Shown piece by piece: positions 39,101 through 43,451 of a DNA stretch of 43,451 nt. The DNA comes from UBA4923 sp964486135 (GTDB taxonomy: Bacteria; Bacillota; Clostridia; Saccharofermentanales; DTU023): positions 1 to 43,451 of the forward strand of contig CAZAKT010000013.1 in NCBI GenBank assembly GCA_964486135.1, written 5' to 3'. The position numbers were made by a program, and so were the translations under genes. Below the pieces are notes generated by a model. The model saw only the letters and a list, made by a program, of their open reading frames with translations. It searched no databases and was not told the origin of the DNA. Positions within the stretch are counted from its first letter, which is position 1. Every line of letters starts with the position of its first letter.

Positions 39101-40942
39101 TTAAAAGGGCTCGGTTTCCTCCAGGACATAGGCGAGCACATCGCCCTCCAGATAGGGTGTAAGGGCGGCCCGTACTGCCTGGTTGTAATCATTCAGCCAA
39201 TCGACTTCTTCTTCTGTCAGCAGGGAGGGCTCGATGGCCCGGCGGTCGAAGGGGACGAAGGTCATGGTCTGGAAGCGGAGGAAGATATCCCCCGCCTCAT
39301 TCAAGGCCAGTGCCCGGTCCTCGAAGCTGACCGATTCGCCCTCAATCCTGACCTCCCGGCTGGAAGGGAGGACGACATAGTCGTTTTCCAGGCGGATGCC
39401 ATGTTGTCCCTGGCGGTAGATGCCGGGTTCGATGGTGATGACGACCCCTTCCACGAAGCCGAACCGGCCCAATTCGGGGTTGGGGGTCAGGCGCTGGGGT
39501 CCCTCATGGACGCCGAGCAGGTAACCGAAACCGTGTCCCGTCCCGCACTTGTAGTCCAGTCCTTGCCGCCACATGACCGACCGGGCGATGGCGTCGAGCG
39601 CCGTCCCGCTCGCCCCCGTCAGGAAGGGGAGGGAGGCCAGGGCGATATGGGATTTCAGGGTCAGGGTATAATCCCGCCTTTCCTGTTCCGTCAAGGGGCC
39701 CAGGGAGACGGTCCGGGTAATATCCGTGGTCCCGTCATAGCTCTGGGCGCCACAATCGACCAGGTAAAGGCCCCGGGTTTCCAGGCGGCTGAACTGTTCG
39801 GGCGTCGCCTGGTAATGCATCATAGCCGCATTGGCCCCATAGGCGGAGATGGTGGGAAAGCTTTCCGTAATGAACTGGTCGGATTCCAGGCGGTATTGGC
39901 GGAGCTTGTCAGCCACTTCAAGCTCGCTCAGGCCCTCCCCGGCCATCTCCCTCACATAATGGAGGTAGCGGGTGACTGCGACGCTGTCCCGTACCCCGGC
40001 CCGGAACTGGTTTTGAAGTTCAACCGGATTGAGCACCGCCTTCATCAGCTGGGGGTAATCGTCCTCTTTTTCAAGCAGCTTGACCCCCTCTGGCAGGGCG
40101 CTGACCAGGGCCCGGCTGACCCGGTCGATATTGGCGGCCAGGAGGCCGGGCGGCAGTTTATGGAGATGGTCTGCCAGGGCCTGGTAGGCCAGGACCTGGA
40201 CCCCTTCCCCCTCAAGGATGGAGGTCAGGCGATCGTCCAGCTTCAAGGGATCGATGAAGAGGTAGGCCTGGTCAGCCGTGACCAGGGAAAAGGCCAGGGC
40301 GACCGGGTTATGGGGGACATCCCAGCCCCTGAAATTCATCAGCCAGGCTATATCATCCAGGCCGACGAAAAGGGCGTAGTCGGCCCCGTCCTCCTCCATG
40401 AAAGCGCGGATCTTTCGGATCTTTTCCGCCGTATCGCAACCGGTGAAGGACCGGTCAAGCGGGTAGACGGGGTCGGTGGGCAAGGGGGGCCGGTCCTCCC
40501 AGAGGGAGCCTGCCAGATCCCGGTCGGTGACCAGGGAGATTTCTTTCCTGGCCAGTCTCTCCTCAAGTCGCAGGGCCAGGGCCTGGGGCAGGAGACGGCC
40601 GTCAACGGAAAGGCGGCCAGCCCGGGGAAGTGATTTTTCCAGCCAGGCCTCGACTGTGGGGACCCCTGGCGCGCCCTGCTTCATAAGTTCAAAGCAGGTC
40701 CCCTCCAGCTGGGCCTCAGCCTGGATATGGTAGCGGCCGTCAGCCCAGAGCAGGGCCCGGTCGGCTGTGACGACAGCGGTACCCGCCGAACCGGTGAAAC
40801 CGGTCAGCCAGGCCCGCACCTGGTAATGGGGGGCCACATACTCCGAATCGTGCGGATCGGCCGTTCCGATATAGCAGGCGTCGACCGCCTCCTTCTCCAT
40901 CAGGGCCCGAAGTTTTTCCACTTTCTCGTTGACTGTCAGCAT
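39101..40942 (-). CDS. Xaa-Pro aminopeptidase (long M24B type)
   Basis: Removes N-terminal residues before proline. 613 aa, with two creatinase-like N-terminal domains (YVAPHYQVRAWLTGFTGSAGTAV, ADGRYHIQAEAQL, and from about 200 FVGLDDIAWLMNFRG) and a C-terminal pita-bread M24 domain. Metal ligands appear in LVDCGAQSYDGTTDITRT (two Asp), GTGHGFGYLLGVHEG (His), VITIEPGIYRQGQHGIRLEN (Glu) and the last Glu in that run. This long form is the XPNPEP1-like group rather than E. coli PepP. The start ATG at 40942 has AGGTGG in front; the frame is open 46 codons further but lies beyond the inferred promoter. First gene of the pepP-nadE-desulfurase operon. Confidence 0.93.
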   Translation of the reverse strand: MLTVNEKVEKLRALMEKEAVDACYIGTADPHDSEYVAPHYQVRAWLTGFTGSAGTAVVTADRALLWADGRYHIQAEAQLEGTCFELMKQGAPGVPTVEAWLEKSLPRAGRLSVDGRLLPQALALRLEERLARKEISLVTDRDLAGSLWEDRPPLPTDPVYPLDRSFTGCDTAEKIRKIRAFMEEDGADYALFVGLDDIAWLMNFRGWDVPHNPVALAFSLVTADQAYLFIDPLKLDDRLTSILEGEGVQVLAYQALADHLHKLPPGLLAANIDRVSRALVSALPEGVKLLEKEDDYPQLMKAVLNPVELQNQFRAGVRDSVAVTRYLHYVREMAGEGLSELEVADKLRQYRLESDQFITESFPTISAYGANAAMMHYQATPEQFSRLETRGLYLVDCGAQSYDGTTDITRTVSLGPLTEQERRDYTLTLKSHIALASLPFLTGASGTALDAIARSVMWRQGLDYKCGTGHGFGYLLGVHEGPQRLTPNPELGRFGFVEGVVITIEPGIYRQGQHGIRLENDYVVLPSSREVRIEGESVSFEDRALALNEAGDIFLRFQTMTFVPFDRRAIEPSLLTEEEVDWLNDYNQAVRAALTPYLEGDVLAYVLEETEPF

Positions 40943-40982
40943 AGATACCACCTGTTTTGAATGCGTATTTATTCTGTTACCC

Positions 40983-40991
40983 ATTGTAACA
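40983..40991 (-). promoter_or_regulatory. Extended -10 promoter of the aminopeptidase operon
   Basis: Minus strand TGTTACAAT, the same nine bases as in the parA promoter. The leader is about 34 bases. A short inverted repeat GTTAC-CCATT-GTAAC (40977-40991) overlaps it. Confidence 0.55.
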
Positions 40992-41089
40992 TCGGAAGAA
41001 GGGCCGGTCCGGATGGTGTAGAATGTGTCGCAACACCGTTTGAGCCTGCTGTCAGGCAGGCTTGAGGGAAAAGGGGGCAAAAGAAAAGC

Positions 41090-41833
41090 ATGGACAGGAA
41101 GAAAACAGTCCTGGTGACCGGGGGGGCCCGCGGCATAGGCCGCGCCATATCAAAGACCCTGGCCCGCGATGGCTATCGGGTCCTGATCAACTATTTCAGG
41201 TCCGAGAAAGAGGCCCGGGAACTCCTGGCCGAGCTGGAGGAGGGGGGCTGTGAGGCCAGCCTGCTCCGGGCGGATATTGCCAGCCCGAAGGATGTCCGTG
41301 ACATGGTGGCCAAGGCCCTCCTGGAAGCCGGCAGGGTCGATGTCCTGGTCAATAATGCGGGACTGGCCGCCTGGGGCCTGCTGACTGAGACGGCTGAGGA
41401 GACCTGGGACCGGGTCCTGACAACCAATCTTAAATCCAGTTATCTGCTCTCCAAGGCCCTCCTGCCCAACATGATCCAGAATGGTTCGGGTTGCATCGTC
41501 AACGTGTCTTCCATCTGGGGGGTTTTGGGGGCCTCCTGTGAGGCCGCCTATTCGGCGAGCAAGGCGGGCCTGATCGGGCTCACGCGGGCACTTGCCCAGG
41601 AGGTGGCGCCAGCGGGCATCCGGGTCAACGCCGTGTCGCCCGGTGTCATCCAAACCGATATGCTCGGCCGTTTTGACCAGGATGAACTGGAGGCGCTCGT
41701 CGAGAGGACCCCCCTGGGCCGGATCGGAACGGTTGAGGAGGTTGCCGAGGCCGTCGCCTTCCTGGTATCCGACCGGGCTTCTTTTATAACCGGTCAGGTG
41801 CTTAGCGTGGACGGCGGCTTTACCTGCCAGTAA
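41090..41833 (+). CDS. SDR-family reductase (3-oxoacyl-ACP reductase-like)
   Basis: A 247 aa short-chain dehydrogenase/reductase. It has the NAD(P) motif TGGARGIG (10-17), LRADIASPKDV, NNAG, the catalytic Ser in VNVSSIWG, YSASKAG (Tyr and Lys) and the FabG-like C-terminus FITGQVLSVDGGFTC. FabG-type enzymes reduce beta-ketoacyl-ACP, but this gene is alone, not in a fab cluster, so another keto substrate is possible. ATG; a purine-rich GGAAAAGGGGG stretch lies upstream. It is divergent from the aminopeptidase operon and one of the few plus-strand genes in the window. Confidence 0.92.
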   Translation: MDRKKTVLVTGGARGIGRAISKTLARDGYRVLINYFRSEKEARELLAELEEGGCEASLLRADIASPKDVRDMVAKALLEAGRVDVLVNNAGLAAWGLLTETAEETWDRVLTTNLKSSYLLSKALLPNMIQNGSGCIVNVSSIWGVLGASCEAAYSASKAGLIGLTRALAQEVAPAGIRVNAVSPGVIQTDMLGRFDQDELEALVERTPLGRIGTVEEVAEAVAFLVSDRASFITGQVLSVDGGFTCQ

Positions 41834-41840
41834 AACCGCC
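41813..41840. repeat. Inverted repeat at convergent gene ends
   Basis: GGCGG-C-TTTA, an 8-base loop, then TAAA-A-CCGCC: a 9-bp stem with one mismatch over the stop of the SDR gene, 10 bases from the stop of the convergent gene. No run of T follows, so it is at best a weak terminator. Confidence 0.35.
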
Positions 41841-41850
41841 GCCAGTCCGC

Positions 41851-43451
41851 TTATTTGAGCAGTTCCGGATGGGGCAGGCGGCTCTCCGCCTTGTCGTAGC
41901 TGAGCGGGGGATCCCCCAACAAGCTATCTATGATCATCTCATTTTGCCAGCTGGCCTCAGAGAAGGGGAAGTAGGGATACTCCCTGGCCAGGTAGGCCTG
42001 CATAGCGGCTTGATCGGCAATCATTTCCGCCTCCCCCAGGGGCAGGGTCCTCTGACCCTCCACCCCGTAAGAGCTCCGGGCCGGCAGGATGAGGGCGCCT
42101 GCCCCCGCCTGTGCGATGTCCTGGATCAGGGCCTTGAAGTCAAAAGCGTTCACGACGTAGAATTCCATAAAGCCTTCTATCGTGTCATCGGCCTGTAAGA
42201 CCGGCAGGAGGGACTTGTTGTAGTACTGGCTGGCGGGGACGCCCCCCTCCAGGTCATCGATGACCTTGGACAGTGAATTGAAATCCTCATAGATCAAGGT
42301 CCGCTCATGAAAGCCCGGGACGGGCAGGGCCTGCTCTTCCGCGGCAAAGCCGTAGTCTCCCAGGTGACCGTAGGCGGAGAGGAAGAGGAGGTAACCCTCC
42401 TTGTAGATCAGGTCGCTGATGCCGGAGTTATTGAAACCGATCAGCTTCAAGCCGCTGGAGGTCTCCGTAAAGACGGCCCAGTAGCCGCTCAGGCCCACGG
42501 ACCCGTAGGACTCGCAGGCACAATGGATCACGTGTTCCTCGATGCCGTCGCCATCCAGATCCAGGCTGGCATACTCGTAGATCGGCTCCACGATCAGGTT
42601 CTCCAGGAAGGCCGAGTTGGGTTGGTTGACAGCCGCCGGATCCCGCGAATAGGGGGGGAGGCAGTAGCGCCATTCAAAACGGGCGGGGTTGCTATGCAGG
42701 AGCTGGGCGACCTCGGACCATTCCGCCTCCGCATCCGCCTCCTTTTGGACAGCTGTGATCCCGGGCTGGGGGCTTACGATCAGTAGGTCGCGCATGTAGA
42801 CGCTGTCAAAGTAGACCGGGCAATCGTAAAGTTCCCCGGCGTACCAGGCGGGGTCAGGGCCTGCCAGGGTCGTATCCTGGACGCAGAAGCTATGGTCCTC
42901 GTCAGCCGGTACCCATTCGACGGGAATCACATCGATGCCCTGCAGCTGTTTGGCTACCATATCCGCGATCAGGGCATTGGACTCATCGTGGGTCATGAGG
43001 TCGATGGAGACCGTGTTGGCCTCCAGTTCCATGCCGGCCTCGTAATCCCTCAGGGAGGCATACTCATAACTGATGGACTGGCGATGGGTGACGATAAAGC
43101 CATTTTGTGTCGGTATCACAAAGATCATCCGGGCCGCTTCCGGGTCGTCGCGCAGATCGATGGCGATGTTCAATTCAGGGTGTTGGTAGAAATAAACGGG
43201 ATTGGCGCTCAGATGCTGGGCCTCATAGGGGTCAAGCGCGTCCAGTCTTTCTTCGAAGACGGAGACCAGGGGGACTTCCGGCTCCGTTTCTGTCGGCTCC
43301 GGGGCCCTGGTCGTTGTCGGGGGAGGGAGGGTCCCCCGCTTGGTCGGTTCCGGCTCTTCGGCCTTGTCCTTTCTGAGGACAAGGAAGTAGACGGCGCCGG
43401 CTACGGCGCCCAGGAGGATGACGGCGGCCAGGACGATGGCCACGATGGCCC
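41851..43451 (-). CDS. Predicted membrane-anchored surface protein, 5' end outside the window
   Basis: At least 533 aa; the reading frame runs off the window's right edge, and the visible start sits inside a hydrophobic helix (AIVAIVLAAVILLGAVAGAVYF), so the true start lies beyond. After the helix comes a Thr/Pro/Glu linker (about 25-60) and a large outer domain of unknown function, with a DLDGDGIEEHV calcium-loop-like motif near 290 and repeated Asp/Glu/Tyr-rich segments. It may be built like the zinc-ribbon protein at 4995-7289, but whether a zinc ribbon precedes the helix cannot be seen. It converges with the SDR gene. Confidence 0.75.
   Translation of the reverse strand, partial: AIVAIVLAAVILLGAVAGAVYFLVLRKDKAEEPEPTKRGTLPPPTTTRAPEPTETEPEVPLVSVFEERLDALDPYEAQHLSANPVYFYQHPELNIAIDLRDDPEAARMIFVIPTQNGFIVTHRQSISYEYASLRDYEAGMELEANTVSIDLMTHDESNALIADMVAKQLQGIDVIPVEWVPADEDHSFCVQDTTLAGPDPAWYAGELYDCPVYFDSVYMRDLLIVSPQPGITAVQKEADAEAEWSEVAQLLHSNPARFEWRYCLPPYSRDPAAVNQPNSAFLENLIVEPIYEYASLDLDGDGIEEHVIHCACESYGSVGLSGYWAVFTETSSGLKLIGFNNSGISDLIYKEGYLLFLSAYGHLGDYGFAAEEQALPVPGFHERTLIYEDFNSLSKVIDDLEGGVPASQYYNKSLLPVLQADDTIEGFMEFYVVNAFDFKALIQDIAQAGAGALILPARSSYGVEGQRTLPLGEAEMIADQAAMQAYLAREYPYFPFSEASWQNEMIIDSLLGDPPLSYDKAESRLPHPELLK

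Noticed and set aside
39401..40633. Long plus-strand open frame (about 410 codons) opposite the aminopeptidase gene
   Set aside because: Its translation is rich in Gly, Gln and Asp without recognisable motifs, it has no ribosome site, and the minus-strand product has full M24 motifs. GC-rich coding DNA gives such antisense frames.
1..43451. Mobile elements, prophage or a defence island
   Set aside because: No transposase, integrase, phage structural, restriction or toxin genes were recognised, and composition looks even by eye.

Overview
The window is about 43 kb of GC-rich (roughly 60% by eye) bacterial chromosome centred on the replication origin. The block dnaA-dnaN-recF-remB-gyrB, a consensus Spo0J-type parS site, soj/spo0J-like parA and parB, a RemB-type small protein, a DivIVA-like coiled-coil protein, a YfhO-family membrane protein and strong AGGAGG ribosome sites all point to a Firmicute (Bacillota), most likely a GC-rich Clostridia lineage. 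The GyrB motif PLWGKMLNVEK reminds me of Oscillospiraceae-type gyrases, but that is recollection, not a search. I see no insertion sequence, prophage, CRISPR array, tRNA or rRNA. Almost every gene is on the minus strand; only four (a lipoprotein, a cupin, a DD-carboxypeptidase and an SDR reductase) are on the plus strand.

Layout. 1-7.3 kb: guaA (GMP synthase), cobA (corrinoid adenosyltransferase), a two-permease ABC-2 exporter with its ATPase, and a zinc-ribbon membrane protein with a WGDxD repeat tail. 7.5-10.5 kb: B12-dependent ribonucleotide reductase nrdJ behind a promoter with candidate NrdR boxes. 10.7-16.7 kb: lipoprotein, CCA-adding enzyme, two paralogous four-helix membrane proteins, an amidohydrolase coupled to a GltS-type glutamate symporter, and a GNAT. 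16.8-18.3 kb: cupin plus DD-carboxypeptidase. 18.3-21.5 kb: a second ABC-2 exporter of the same three-gene design. 21.5-25.4 kb: DivIVA-like protein and YfhO. 25.5-35.6 kb: parB, parA, a GNAT-threonine aldolase fusion, parS, gyrB, remB, recF, dnaN, dnaA and a two-part oriC. 35.6-43.5 kb: cysteine-desulfurase-like protein, NAD synthetase and Xaa-Pro aminopeptidase in one operon, then an SDR and a partial surface protein.

How they work together. Replication initiation (dnaA, oriC), the sliding clamp and repair (dnaN, recF), supercoiling (gyrB) and origin segregation (parA, parB, parS) are packed within 10 kb. CobA supplies the adenosylcobalamin that NrdJ needs. The usual rpmH-rnpA-yidC-jag cluster beside dnaA is absent and replaced by the pepP-nadE-desulfurase operon.

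Most notable. (1) Two different glutamine amidotransferases in the window, GMP synthase and NAD synthetase, both have damaged glutaminase domains while their ATP-dependent synthetase domains look intact, suggesting ammonia is used directly or supplied by another protein. (2) The DnaA recognition helix reads GKNHATV instead of the usual GRDHTTV, and the boxes at this origin read mainly TTATNAACA instead of TTATNCACA, which looks like a co-varying change in origin recognition. (3) A GNAT-threonine aldolase fusion, a strongly palindromic parS, and a set of extended -10 promoters (TGnTAnnAT) are also worth following up.
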